A DNA stretch of 64,000 bases, from contig NZ_FUKN01000010.1 of assembly GCF_900163785.1 (NCBI RefSeq), positions 298,994 to 362,993 on the forward strand, written 5' to 3'. The stretch's first letter is position 1; each line of letters starts with the position of its first letter. Positions 53,172-61,142 of this stretch are shown in pieces. The translations under genes and the position numbers were made by a program. The notes beneath the pieces were generated by a model. The model searched no databases. It was given only the letters and a program-made list of their open reading frames with translations, and had not been told where the DNA came from. This DNA is from Psychrobacter sp. JB385 (GTDB lineage Bacteria > Pseudomonadota > Gammaproteobacteria > Pseudomonadales > Moraxellaceae).

Positions 53172-55223
53172 TTGCATAATAGATTATCACCGCTCACGAT
53201 TTCAGTGGTCGCTGCACTGACACTACTTACAGGCTCACAAACATTTGCAGAAGCCCAATACGGTGATTATGGTAAAGAAACGGCGTTAACGCTCGCGCGC
53301 GACTATGCTGGTCGCTATACCGGATCTGACAAGGAAACCCAAGCTGCTAACTATATGCAGCAACGTATGACCATTGATGGCAGTAACAATCAAGTTGATC
53401 GTCAGACTTTTGATTTCGTTGCACCTCGCGGTTTATTTAGAGGTCAAACACTAACGAGTAATAACATTATTGTGACCCAAAAAGGTATTGCTGATACCAA
53501 TAAAACACTATTTGTCGGCGCACATTATGATTCTGCCGTCGCCTATCCAAACTATGAAAATCTAGAGGCATTGGACGATAATGCTTCTGGCTCTGGCGTT
53601 TTGACTGAGTTGACAAGAAATCTGAGTGGCATTGACACAGAACATGACATTCAGTTTGTGGCGTTTGGCGCAGAGGAGGGCGGTCTCAATGGTTCAAAGG
53701 CGTTTGTTGATCAGCTCACTGACGCAGAAAAGTCTACAGCACTGGGTATGATCAACTTAGATAGCTTGATTACAGGCGATAAGATGTATGCCAATGCAGG
53801 ACGAAATGCTTATGACGATGACGGCAATGAAGTGGCTGCCAATGTAGAATTACGTGAAAACGCGCTGCGTATTGCAAAAGAGCTAGGTATCACACTCGAA
53901 GTCAATCCAGCCATCATTGCACCTGGCGCGACAGAACCCTACGAGCCTTATGGCGTTGGCTGCTGTAGCGATCAGGAGTCTTTTGACAACGTGATGCCCG
54001 TCGTAGGATTTGAGGCGACCAATTGGGCCCTTGGCCCTGATTATGATGGTTACACGCAAACGGAAAACCCAAATATCCCAGGTGGCTACACGTGGCACAA
54101 TCCCGAATTAGACAATGAGGACGTGCTGACAGCTGCCTTTGGGGAAGAACGTATCGCACAAAGAATGCGTGACTATTCGCGTATCATTAGCAGATTGATC
54201 GTTGAGCAAACCAATGCTGATATCATTGCCGCAAATAAAAGCGCGCTTAATCTTCAAAATAGAATGGGGGCTGCGTTAAAGAGCAGTGCTACTGATTCGC
54301 ACTCAGCTATTCTTGAGCGTGCCAATGCTTTGGCTTTACCTGCTATTGATAACAATGGCACCCTTGATGCTTCGCGTACTCATGTTTGGGTAGACGGCTC
54401 TCAAAGCTATGTTGATTCTGATAACGTACAAGAAGGTACTCGCGCCAATATTGGTATCTATGGTGAATACATTGTGCAACCTAGCTGGCGTGTTGGTGCA
54501 GGTCTACAAGCGGCCAATCAAAACAATAAAACTGTAGAGAACGGTATCAAAAAAGACACCAGCTATGGCATTCAAGCTTACTCGCTATTGGGCGGTAAAG
54601 ACACGGCTTGGTGGAATACGACTTCTGTAAGCTTATCTAAACATGACTTAGATGTTAATAGCACCGTTAGACTAGATGGTAATAATGGTATCAACATTAT
54701 TAACAATAGCGAACGCGGTAATACTGATGCCGATGTTTTTAGCGCTTACAATGAGCTTGGCTACAACTTTCTTATTAAGAAAAACATCGCGCACGGTGCT
54801 TTTTTAGGTTTGAACTACAGTGATACCGACATAGACGGCTACACGAGCGGCAATGCCAACTCTCGCACAGCCCTAAAAATTGACCGCACATCTAGTGAGG
54901 CATGGGACTCAGAGCTTGGTTACCAGCTACAGTATGGTTTTGATTTGATGGGTACACCCGCCAAGCTTCAAAGCAAACTCGCTTACGTACATGTCATCGA
55001 AGATGGTTTAATGGATCGTTTATCGACGACCTCTCTTGCTGATGGGCAAGACAGAAATATTAGCATCAGCCAAGCAGATAGAGATGATGATTATGGACGC
55101 TTTGAGCTGAGTGTTAGCAACAAGGTGCATAACAATGTCTATGCTTATCTGAATGGCGATACCACCTTTGCACGTGATGATAAAGACAGCTCAGTACAGC
55201 TAGGTTTACAATATCAATTTTAA
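53172..55223 (+). CDS. M28 aminopeptidase-like autotransporter
   Basis: 683 residues from a TTG start with AAGGAG seven bases upstream; no in-frame ATG lies nearby. Signal peptide about residues 1-26 (cut after TFAEA). Residues 40-345 form an M28 zinc peptidase: FVGAHYDSAV (His, Asp), LEALDDNASGSG (bridging Asp), FGAEEGGLNGS (catalytic Glu and Zn Glu), GMINLDSL, and GYTWHNPE (His). From about 360 on there is a helical linker, then an autotransporter beta-barrel ending LGLQYQF with C-terminal Phe. It probably displays or releases a surface aminopeptidase. A peptidase-barrel fusion like this is unusual compared with serine-protease or lipase autotransporters. Confidence 0.85.
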   Translation: MHNRLSPLTISVVAALTLLTGSQTFAEAQYGDYGKETALTLARDYAGRYTGSDKETQAANYMQQRMTIDGSNNQVDRQTFDFVAPRGLFRGQTLTSNNIIVTQKGIADTNKTLFVGAHYDSAVAYPNYENLEALDDNASGSGVLTELTRNLSGIDTEHDIQFVAFGAEEGGLNGSKAFVDQLTDAEKSTALGMINLDSLITGDKMYANAGRNAYDDDGNEVAANVELRENALRIAKELGITLEVNPAIIAPGATEPYEPYGVGCCSDQESFDNVMPVVGFEATNWALGPDYDGYTQTENPNIPGGYTWHNPELDNEDVLTAAFGEERIAQRMRDYSRIISRLIVEQTNADIIAANKSALNLQNRMGAALKSSATDSHSAILERANALALPAIDNNGTLDASRTHVWVDGSQSYVDSDNVQEGTRANIGIYGEYIVQPSWRVGAGLQAANQNNKTVENGIKKDTSYGIQAYSLLGGKDTAWWNTTSVSLSKHDLDVNSTVRLDGNNGINIINNSERGNTDADVFSAYNELGYNFLIKKNIAHGAFLGLNYSDTDIDGYTSGNANSRTALKIDRTSSEAWDSELGYQLQYGFDLMGTPAKLQSKLAYVHVIEDGLMDRLSTTSLADGQDRNISISQADRDDDYGRFELSVSNKVHNNVYAYLNGDTTFARDDKDSSVQLGLQYQF

Positions 55224-55248
55224 AACATAATGTATGGATGACAGTCTG

Positions 55249-55284
55249 CGCCGCTCAGTAATTTATTTATGAGCGGCGTTTTTT
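55249..55284 (+). terminator. Terminator after the M28 autotransporter
   Basis: CGCCGCTCA (55249-55257) pairs with TGAGCGGCG (55270-55278), followed by TTTTTT. Confidence 0.9.
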
Positions 55285-55354
55285 ATATTTTAATGTATCT
55301 ATAAAATTCGCGGTGGTTCAAACCTAGCCTACTATCATCGTTAAGGATTTAACT

Positions 55355-55807
55355 ATGAATAAACAAGAAACAGTTTATAAAACCTCTCTAGTTTTAGTTG
55401 AACATTTTCTTAACTGTATTGAACGAAAAAAATTAGGCATTAATTTAGGAGTGCATTCTAGGATTTTCTCCTATATTCTACACCCAGAAGTAGAGTTTGT
55501 TACCGTTGGAAAATCACAAGAAGTCGCTGATGGAGCTCCTCCTCATCCAGAGCATGTCGTTCCATGTTCTATTATAATATGGGAGTCTATTCGTTTACTT
55601 GAAGAAGGAAAACCAAAAGAAGAGGTAGCTAAACTGATAGCTAAGCACTGGAAAATAGTTTTCATATCTAAAGATGAATCAAGTTTTATTGATACCAAAA
55701 AGGGACTAAATCTCAAAAGTAGTATGCCTGATAATTGGGACTTTGAAACAGGTGATAGTTTTGAGCGACTAAACTTAGCTGGAATACAGGTTTTACCTCT
55801 TAATTAG
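55355..55807 (+). CDS. Hypothetical protein, 150 residues
   Basis: Soluble, no signal peptide. Hydrophobic and helical stretches (CSIIIWESIRLLEEGKPKEE, VAKLIAKHWKIVFISKDESS) alternate with a Pro/His-rich turn (GAPPHPEHVVP). A+T-rich codon use differs from its neighbours, so it may be acquired. Family not recognised. It lies 28 bp before the MtfA gene on the same strand; ATG is preceded by AAGGATTTA. Confidence 0.65.
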   Translation: MNKQETVYKTSLVLVEHFLNCIERKKLGINLGVHSRIFSYILHPEVEFVTVGKSQEVADGAPPHPEHVVPCSIIIWESIRLLEEGKPKEEVAKLIAKHWKIVFISKDESSFIDTKKGLNLKSSMPDNWDFETGDSFERLNLAGIQVLPLN

Positions 55808-55835
55808 GTTTTTAATGATAAAAAGGATAACTTGA

Positions 55836-56591
55836 ATGTTTGACATCATCAAAGACTGGCGTGAGCAGCGCATATTGGACAACAGCGAATTCACACATGA
55901 CGACTGGACACGGGCAGCTGAGCGTATCGTTGTCCTTGATAGATTAAGCGAGGAGGAGAGAGATCGTTTATTTGACTTAGCGACTTTGTTTTTGGATGAT
56001 AAGTCTTTTACAGGCGCACAAGGGTTTGAAATTACTGATGCGGTCAAACAATCAATCGCGCTACAAGCATGTTTGCCTATCTTAAACCTAGGTCTTGAAT
56101 GGTACGCTGGCTGGTCGTCTATTATTATTTATCAAGGTTCGTACAAAAGCGAGAGTACAACGGTAGATGAGTTTGGCATCGTCCACGAAGGCAGTCAGCA
56201 CCGTAGTGGAGAAGCATGGCAGCGAGGCCCTGTTATTCTTTCTTGGAAGGATGCTAAACATTCAGGTGAGCGTGATGGTCATAATGTGGTGATTCATGAA
56301 TTTGTGCATAAGCTCGATATGATGAATGGCCGCGCTAATGGCTTTCCACCGATGCAGCCTGACATGGACCCTACGCGTTGGACACAAATTATGTCGCGAG
56401 ATTTTGAAGATTTTCAAACGCACCGAAAGTCAGGTTTAGATCGTTATGGTGCGACCAATCCAGCCGAGTTTTTTGCCGTGCTCAGCGAAGTATTTTTTGA
56501 GACGCCGCAAAAGTTGGTTGACGCGTATCCTGATATTTATGAGATTATGGTGAAGTTTTTTAAGCAAAGTCCGCTTCAGCCAAAACTATAA
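55836..56591 (+). CDS. mtfA: MtfA-like zinc peptidase (M90 family)
   Basis: 251 residues. The zinc-binding motif VIHEFVHKLDMMNG is the HExxH pattern with Glu as base. LGLEWYAGWSSIIIYQGSY and NPAEFFAVLSEVFFETP (third zinc ligand region) match MtfA. E. coli MtfA binds the glucose regulator Mlc; whether an Mlc exists here is unknown, so the peptidase role may be different. Cytoplasmic, no signal peptide. It may be co-transcribed with the preceding hypothetical gene. Confidence 0.88.
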   Translation: MFDIIKDWREQRILDNSEFTHDDWTRAAERIVVLDRLSEEERDRLFDLATLFLDDKSFTGAQGFEITDAVKQSIALQACLPILNLGLEWYAGWSSIIIYQGSYKSESTTVDEFGIVHEGSQHRSGEAWQRGPVILSWKDAKHSGERDGHNVVIHEFVHKLDMMNGRANGFPPMQPDMDPTRWTQIMSRDFEDFQTHRKSGLDRYGATNPAEFFAVLSEVFFETPQKLVDAYPDIYEIMVKFFKQSPLQPKL

Positions 56592-56636
56592 CTTTATATA
56601 TTGAAAAATGAATATAATGCAATATGAAAAAGAGAC

Positions 56637-56677
56637 AAAAAGGGCAGTGCTTCATATATGACGCATTACCCTTTTTT
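56637..56677. terminator. Bidirectional terminator after mtfA
   Basis: AAAAAGGG and CCCTTTTT pair as the stem base, with GTGC/GCAT around a loop. Serves mtfA and the convergent lipoprotein gene. Confidence 0.75.
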
Positions 56678-56717
56678 AATAGACTATATCTGGCCATTCA
56701 AATGCTTACGCTTTTAT

Positions 56718-57380
56718 TTAAACAGTCCATTGGTCGCTAATGATAGCCACCAAATATCGTCTTCCTTGATATTCATCAAATACCAATCGCAGTACACGCC
56801 AGTCCATACCAGCGTATTCATCGCTGCCTTTGTGATAAAATTCAACCACCTCTGAATTTTGATATACGTCTTTTAAGTTGTTGATAGAATTACCATTATT
56901 GTTTAACTCATTGAGGCTAATACTGGCATCATTAAACGTTGCACCTTTTACCCAAGTGTCCAAATACGTCGGCAGTGGCGTGATTAATAGGTCGCCAGTA
57001 CCGTCTTTTTCACCCCATGTGAAGCGAATATTTGACTGTTGTAAGTATTGTGCATATTGCGCGCGGCTAAACACTTTATCAGACTCAGGGCGGACATAAG
57101 CATACATCGAAAAGCGCACACCACGTGTCGGATGAATGTCATTGGTGATTCTAGCAAAGTCTTTATTAGCAAGGGCACGCTGTATACGTAACGCTTGTTG
57201 TCTAAGAGTCTGCTGGCTCATATCTGAGGTAACCGATGTTGATGAATAGGCGTTTGATTGATTAGATACCGTCACATCAGATTCGACAGAATGGCAACCA
57301 GTTGCCAATAATAAGAACGCTAAAAGGCCACCAATCGCTAATTTGAAAGAATGGGTTTTAGAAGCACATGGCTTAGTCAT
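56718..57380 (-). CDS. Hypothetical lipoprotein
   Basis: 220 residues. Lipobox LLLATGCHS (Cys29) after a hydrophobic signal, then a Ser/Asn/Thr-rich linker. The body has helical and beta portions (ALANKDFARITNDIHPTRG, VRFSMYAYVRPESDKVFSRA) and the C-terminal YLVAIISDQWTV. Reads like an envelope protein of the family that follows a DUF-type NTF2-like fold, but I did not identify the family. Monocistronic, minus strand. Confidence 0.7.
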   Translation of the reverse strand: MTKPCASKTHSFKLAIGGLLAFLLLATGCHSVESDVTVSNQSNAYSSTSVTSDMSQQTLRQQALRIQRALANKDFARITNDIHPTRGVRFSMYAYVRPESDKVFSRAQYAQYLQQSNIRFTWGEKDGTGDLLITPLPTYLDTWVKGATFNDASISLNELNNNGNSINNLKDVYQNSEVVEFYHKGSDEYAGMDWRVLRLVFDEYQGRRYLVAIISDQWTV

Positions 57381-57569
57381 AAAATATCCTCACTGTGGTT
57401 GTTAGCGAAACAAGTATTATTAATATAAATAAGCAGTTCTCAAAAAGGTTGATAAACAAGATTTTTAGTATATGAACCTGAATAATACGATAATACAGCA
57501 CAGTCACAATATGAGTATGATGTAATAAGTGTGACACATCTTAGATGAGCAAATCTTATAGAGAACGCC

Positions 57570-58046
57570 ATGCAAACATACCATTCATTGCCGATATTAT
57601 TGACCGTAGGGTTGTTTGCAATCAATCCTGTGGCTGCGACTGCAACGGAGTCATCTCAAGCGCTCGATGTCATAAAGATTGCTACTGTCACCAAGATGTA
57701 TCAGCAAGATATCGATCATGAAGGCATGGATAATCCAGTTGTGTTGGAACAATACGCCAATGCTGACTTGCAAGCAGCCATGCAGCTTGAGCAGGATTAT
57801 TTTGATAAAACTCAAATGTCCTGCAATGTTGATTATGATGTGTTGTGGAATTCTCAAGATCCTGATTACACGCAAGACAAAAAGTTTTCGATGGCTGATA
57901 AAGGATTGGTTCAAGTCAGCTTGGCGCAAGGTAGCAATATCTATTATGATTTGACGTGCAATGATAAAGAGTGCCAAATCGCAGATGTTAGCTTAAATGA
58001 AGACGGTGAAACTTTGAGTAAGCATTTGCTTGAAGCGTGTCGTTAG
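57570..58046 (+). CDS. Hypothetical exported protein
   Basis: 158 residues with a signal peptide (ILLTVGLFAINPVAATA). The mature part has four cysteines (MSCNVDY, DLTCNDKECQI, LEACR), likely forming two disulfide bonds in the periplasm. Family unknown. It is the last chromosomal gene before the prophage. Confidence 0.7.
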   Translation: MQTYHSLPILLTVGLFAINPVAATATESSQALDVIKIATVTKMYQQDIDHEGMDNPVVLEQYANADLQAAMQLEQDYFDKTQMSCNVDYDVLWNSQDPDYTQDKKFSMADKGLVQVSLAQGSNIYYDLTCNDKECQIADVSLNEDGETLSKHLLEACR

Positions 58047-58101
58047 TAGAAAACTGAATTGATATTAAAGATGTCAGCGCTTCTACTGAAACCGTTGGTA
58101 T

Positions 58102-58150
58102 GTTTTCGCATAATGTAACAGACGTTATGACAAATCAGCCCCATGCGACA
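58102..58150. repeat. Left 49-bp direct repeat (Xer-type att site)
   Basis: Identical to 63952-64000. Contains a dif-like site: XerC arm TTTTCGCATAA (58103-58113), an 11-base centre and XerD arm TTATGACAAAT (58125-58135, 9 of 11 to E. coli dif). The remaining bases are the left arm of a 17-bp stem (58131-58147 with 58159-58175). Confidence 0.9.
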
Positions 58151-58213
58151 ATCTATGACGCATGGGGCTGATTTGCCCTCGAGGGCGCAGTCATAATGTC
58201 CATTATGCGAAAT
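58102..58213. other. Inverted pair of dif-like sites with a central hairpin (CTXphi-like attP)
   Basis: Site A (58103-58135, forward) and site B (58186-58213, reverse). B has a XerC arm ATTTCGCATAA, a six-base centre TGGACA and a weaker XerD arm. Between them lies a perfect 17-bp stem, then the palindrome GCCCTCGAGGGC (58175-58186). When single-stranded, A and B would pair at both Xer arms and leave unequal bulges in the centre, the forked-hairpin recombination substrate described for CTXphi. Confidence 0.75.
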
Positions 58214-58219
58214 CTAACG

Positions 58220-58277
58220 CGCCCCGCAACTTTGGTACGCCCGCCCAATGGACGGACGGAAGCAAAGTTGCGGGGCG
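58220..58277. other. 15-bp hairpin, candidate packaging signal or second-strand origin
   Basis: CGCCCCGCAACTTTG (58220-58234) pairs with CAAAGTTGCGGGGCG (58263-58277), with a G+C-rich 28-base loop. Inoviruses carry such hairpins in the noncoding region, as packaging signal or minus-strand origin. Which role applies is not shown by the sequence. Confidence 0.55.
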
Positions 58278-58327
58278 TAAAAGAGTCCACGTATTCTAAT
58301 GGTGGACTCTAGTCCGAGATTTCGGAA

Positions 58328-58531
58328 TTATTTAATCTTACCATCCATTCTCAGGTTCAAATATTTCTCTATATCTTCGTTTTTTATTACCTCCAATCCC
58401 TTTAGTATTAGAGCGTTTATCACTTCTGCTTCGTCTACAACTTCCTTTCTGTCTATTACATATTTCATTTGTTTCTCTTTTGCCTTCTTCACCAAATCCG
58501 CTTTTACTCTGTATGTTTTGCTCTCGTTCAT
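58328..58531 (-). CDS. Small DNA-binding protein, candidate phage repressor
   Basis: 67 residues from ATG 58531, chosen because AGGGGGAC precedes it (the frame is open 14 codons further). Basic-acidic alternation (MNESKTYRVKADLVKKAKEK) and helix VVDEAEVINALILKGLEVIK fit a short ribbon-helix-helix protein. It lies opposite the replication gene with a shared 116-bp intergenic region, the place of the CTXphi RstR repressor. The ATTGTTGC repeats in that region are candidate operators. Confidence 0.7.
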   Translation of the reverse strand: MNESKTYRVKADLVKKAKEKQMKYVIDRKEVVDEAEVINALILKGLEVIKNEDIEKYLNLRMDGKIK

Positions 58532-58573
58532 TTCGTCCCCCTTTGTTAAAGATTTACAGATATATATTGTCAC

Positions 58574-58622
58574 ATTGTTGCATTGTTGCGTGTGTCAGTG
58601 TTATGATTTGCTAAATTGTTGC
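58574..58622. promoter_or_regulatory. Three ATTGTTGC repeats, candidate operators over the rep promoter
   Basis: ATTGTTGC at 58574-58581, 58582-58589 and 58615-58622, all same direction. A candidate promoter for the replication gene lies within: TTGCAT (58578-58583) and TATGAT (58602-58607), 18 bp apart. The repeats flank it, so a repressor binding there would block rep transcription. Confidence 0.5.
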
Positions 58623-58647
58623 GTGCAACCATGTTACGAGGGTATTT

Positions 58648-59880
58648 ATGCTAGACCATCTCCGAATATCCATACCGTTTCGTGAATCGTGTCTGACGCG
58701 AGTCAGCGATGGTACTGCATTTTTGAACGGTAATATAAGTGATTATGGTTTCGAAATGGCGTCTCGCCATGTAGAGGTGCTGGAGAATGGCGAATTTAAG
58801 CCGCAAGACTTATATTCACCTTACGACACTTTACCAAGCTCGTTCACAGGCTTAGCCGTTAAGCTCTTTCATCAGTCCAATTATTCTGACCCCTACGTTG
58901 AGATAAAAGCGTCCCCAGCCAAGTTGTTGCAAGGTCACAACGTGTATGGCGGGGAGAGCATTGGAAATGCGGCTTGTGAGATGCTGGGTATACTGTTTCA
59001 GTCTATCCCGCAGGTAGCGCCGTTTTTAAATGTAGATCTCGCAACGGTTCGCCATCTTGATGTGACATACAGTAGTCAAGTGCAAAATGAGAAAGTGATA
59101 CCCGCTGTTATCGACTACTTGAGTCGTATAAAAAGCGGGCAAACAAAGCCTACGAAGAATAAGAAGTATTCGACTACAGCATACTGGGGCGGTGAAACGT
59201 CTAGGCTTGTGCAACTGAAATGCTATGCCAAACACCCTGAAATGCTCGTACAGTTGGAGAAATTTAAGAAGAAAGCAGAGGCTGGAGACGAACAAGCGCG
59301 ATTGATAGTAGATACGGTTTACACGGATGAGTTACTTGATTTCGCTCGTAAGTTGATGCGCTGGGAAGCACGCATCAAGGCTAGGAAGCTCGAAAGAATG
59401 GGGCTACCTGTCGGCTTGTTAGACCTGATTAAGTATCAGGAAGCAAACCCTAATTTCTTGCGTGATTTATGGTTCCAGTCATTTAATCCGATATTTGAGA
59501 CGTTTAAGGGGCAAGCCATGCCGTATGCAACCGACAATGATTTACATGAGCTGCTAAAGCGCAAGCTCGGGACAATCACTAAAGCGGGCCGTCCATCTTA
59601 TACACGTGCTAATAATGCAATGAATTTTTTCCATCTTGTTCGTGATGTGGGTTTGGACGTTGTGAAAGACCGTTATTCGTCTAGCACCTATTACGATAAT
59701 TTGAAGCATCTAACTGATGCTGGTCTGTCAAAAGCATGGCTTGAGAACTTACATGCCAAGCGCAAAGGCGACATTGTTCCCCTTGTTAATTTTACCCATG
59801 TTGATTTCGCTCATCAGTTCCCAGTGGGCTATGAGCCGCCAATATCGCAATTTAATCTAGCTAATGTATTAGCCGCCTAA
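58648..59880 (+). CDS. Inovirus replication initiator (pII/RstA-like)
   Basis: 410 residues, expected to nick the double-stranded origin and start rolling-circle replication. Conserved blocks are HLDVTYSSQVQNE, WGGETSRLVQLKCYAKHPEM, FARKLMRWEARIKARKLERM and a C-terminal helix region. This is the phage replication protein family used by filamentous phages (Rep of CRI/gpII type). The ATG at 58648 follows GAGGGTATTT. First of the plus-strand phage genes, read after the repressor-operator region; the ssDNA-binding gene follows 10 bp later. Confidence 0.9.
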   Translation: MLDHLRISIPFRESCLTRVSDGTAFLNGNISDYGFEMASRHVEVLENGEFKPQDLYSPYDTLPSSFTGLAVKLFHQSNYSDPYVEIKASPAKLLQGHNVYGGESIGNAACEMLGILFQSIPQVAPFLNVDLATVRHLDVTYSSQVQNEKVIPAVIDYLSRIKSGQTKPTKNKKYSTTAYWGGETSRLVQLKCYAKHPEMLVQLEKFKKKAEAGDEQARLIVDTVYTDELLDFARKLMRWEARIKARKLERMGLPVGLLDLIKYQEANPNFLRDLWFQSFNPIFETFKGQAMPYATDNDLHELLKRKLGTITKAGRPSYTRANNAMNFFHLVRDVGLDVVKDRYSSSTYYDNLKHLTDAGLSKAWLENLHAKRKGDIVPLVNFTHVDFAHQFPVGYEPPISQFNLANVLAA

Positions 59881-59890
59881 GGAGATAGTA

Positions 59891-60196
59891 ATGAAATATA
59901 TCGTGTCACGAATTGAAAGAGTTAAGAAAGAAGGTAAGGCAAAAGAGACGGGTAATCCTTACTCACTTGATTTTACCAATATTACGGTTTTAGTCCCAGT
60001 TAGCGATACCGATCAGTATGGGTCGAAGGAAACAACTTATCAGTATGGTAGTGCTGATAATTTTGCCAAGCTTGACGCCCTGCGCGGCAAATTGCCTTGT
60101 GAGGTTGAAATGGATTTGGGCATCGAGATGGACAAATACGGAAACCCAAAGACAGTTTTTACAGACGTGAAGCTGCCGCAGGCTATCAAAGCTTAA
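59891..60196 (+). CDS. Single-stranded DNA-binding protein (pV-like)
   Basis: 101 residues, small beta-rich protein with DFTNITVLVPVSDTDQYGS, then KLPCEVEMDLGIEMDK and DVKLPQAIKA. Size and position between rep and coat genes fit the pV-type protein that coats phage DNA before packaging. Preceded by AAGGAGATAG. No strong sequence-specific motif was seen; the call rests on position, size and fold propensity. Confidence 0.75.
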   Translation: MKYIVSRIERVKKEGKAKETGNPYSLDFTNITVLVPVSDTDQYGSKETTYQYGSADNFAKLDALRGKLPCEVEMDLGIEMDKYGNPKTVFTDVKLPQAIKA

Positions 60197-60253
60197 TTAG
60201 TCATAGGCGTTTGTATCAACACAAGCGCTGTTTCAATTAGAGGATTTATCGTT

Positions 60254-60454
60254 ATGTCTTATGCTTGCGCCCAATTGGATACACAGCAACACACACAGTG
60301 TTTAATGTGGGTAGAGCAAACTAGCATTGTCGATGAGTTATCTATAACTAGAGCACAAGCTAGTGATTTATCTGTTGCCATTTGTGCGTCACTGATACTC
60401 GGTTGGATAATTGGTGAAATTGGTAGCCTAATGAAAACGATGCTCAGGAGATAG
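60254..60454 (+). CDS. Small membrane protein, minor coat candidate
   Basis: 66 residues with one clear hydrophobic segment (LSVAICASLILGWIIGEIGS). Located between the ssDNA-binding gene and the major coat gene, where pVII/pIX-like minor coat proteins or the assembly partners are usual. It ends at 60454, only 5 bp before the coat ATG. Confidence 0.65.
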   Translation: MSYACAQLDTQQHTQCLMWVEQTSIVDELSITRAQASDLSVAICASLILGWIIGEIGSLMKTMLRR

Positions 60455-60459
60455 TGTTT

Positions 60460-60669
60460 ATGAAATTGTATCGATGGTTTGTGGGTCTTGCTGTCGCGCT
60501 CTACGCGATGCTAGCACCTGTGCTTGCCCAAGCCGAAGCAATAGATGTTACCAACATCATTGGTGAGATTGACGGCAACAAAGCGCCGATGATGTCGACG
60601 GGTACGGCCATGCTTGGACTTACCGTACTTGTTGTCTTGATTGGAATGGTTCGTAGAGTTCTGAAGTAG
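60460..60669 (+). CDS. Major coat protein (pVIII-like)
   Basis: 69 residues from ATG 60460 (CAGGAG nine bases upstream, GTG at 60454 is a poorer start). A typical export signal WFVGLAVALYAMLAPVLAQA is followed by a short mature protein with an acidic front (AIDVTNIIGEIDG), a hydrophobic helix (MLGLTVLVVLIGM) and a basic end (VRRVLK). This is the inovirus major coat layout. A terminator follows at 60694. Confidence 0.85.
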   Translation: MKLYRWFVGLAVALYAMLAPVLAQAEAIDVTNIIGEIDGNKAPMMSTGTAMLGLTVLVVLIGMVRRVLK

Positions 60670-60693
60670 TCATGCTGTTGTTTTTTCTTTTGG

Positions 60694-60732
60694 GGGTTAG
60701 TTAGCGCAAGTTAGCTAACCCTTTATTTTTTC
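60694..60732 (+). terminator. Terminator after the major coat gene
   Basis: GGGTTAG (60694-60700) pairs with CTAACCC (60715-60721), followed by a T-rich run. Placement after the coat gene mirrors Ff phages, where it boosts coat expression. Confidence 0.7.
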
Positions 60733-60734
60733 AA

Positions 60735-60784
60735 GTTGTTTAATTAATGGAAATAGGCTTTTTTATTTTCATTAATTAAATAAC
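60735..60784. other. A+T-rich hairpin in the phage middle
   Basis: GTTGTTTAATTAATG (60735-60749) pairs with CATTAATTAAATAAC (60770-60784) with one G-T pair, extended by AAATA/TATTT after one mismatch. It is followed by GGGGTGTAGCCCC. Function is unknown; possibilities are mRNA processing or an origin. Confidence 0.5.
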
Positions 60785-60823
60785 TACGGGGTTTGGGGTG
60801 TAGCCCCAATGGATGGTGATTTT

Positions 60824-60988
60824 ATGGAATATGTTACTCATGATGAAATGATTAATTTGATTAATTTTTTCATGCCTTTTTTTGCTCTTTTCTTTGCCGC
60901 TTCTTTGGTTGTTTGTTTTCACATTATTAAAGTCCTTATAGATAATTTATCTTTTTTTTATGATGTTTTAAAGAATAGGTCTAAGTAG
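60824..60988 (+). CDS. Small single-span membrane protein (54 residues)
   Basis: Frame ATG 60824 to TAG 60988; an in-frame ATG at 60809 would add five residues. The central hydrophobic region NFFMPFFALFFAASLVVCF spans the membrane; charged ends MEYVTHDE and KNRSK. It resembles pVII/pIX-type minor coat proteins by size. Its stop overlaps the GTG of the next tiny frame. Confidence 0.5.
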   Translation: MEYVTHDEMINLINFFMPFFALFFAASLVVCFHIIKVLIDNLSFFYDVLKNRSK

Positions 60989-61059
60989 TGGATATTTTTT
61001 GCAATGTCTTTTTTATGTTTTTAATCGTTGGTTTCGCTACCCTTATTTTTAGGAATTAG
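60988..61059 (+). CDS. Tiny hydrophobic ORF (23 residues)
   Basis: GTG 60988 to TAG 61059, product VDIFCNVFFMFLIVGFATLI and RN at the end. One transmembrane segment. It overlaps the previous stop codon at one base, consistent with coupled translation of minor coat proteins. Confidence 0.35.
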   Translation: MDIFCNVFFMFLIVGFATLIFRN

Positions 61060-61061
61060 TT

Positions 61062-61142
61062 ATGGATGCTCCTAGTATTTTTAATTGGTTAATCGTCTTT
61101 ACTGCTGTGGCGACGGTTCGCATTATGATTTCTAAGATATGA
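61062..61142 (+). CDS. Tiny hydrophobic ORF (26 residues)
   Basis: ATG 61062 to TGA 61142, product starts MDAPSIFNWLIVFTAVATVR and ends IMISKI. One transmembrane segment with a basic end. Its last codons overlap the next gene's ATG (ATGA), so it is probably translated with the adsorption protein gene. Confidence 0.4.
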   Translation: MDAPSIFNWLIVFTAVATVRIMISKI

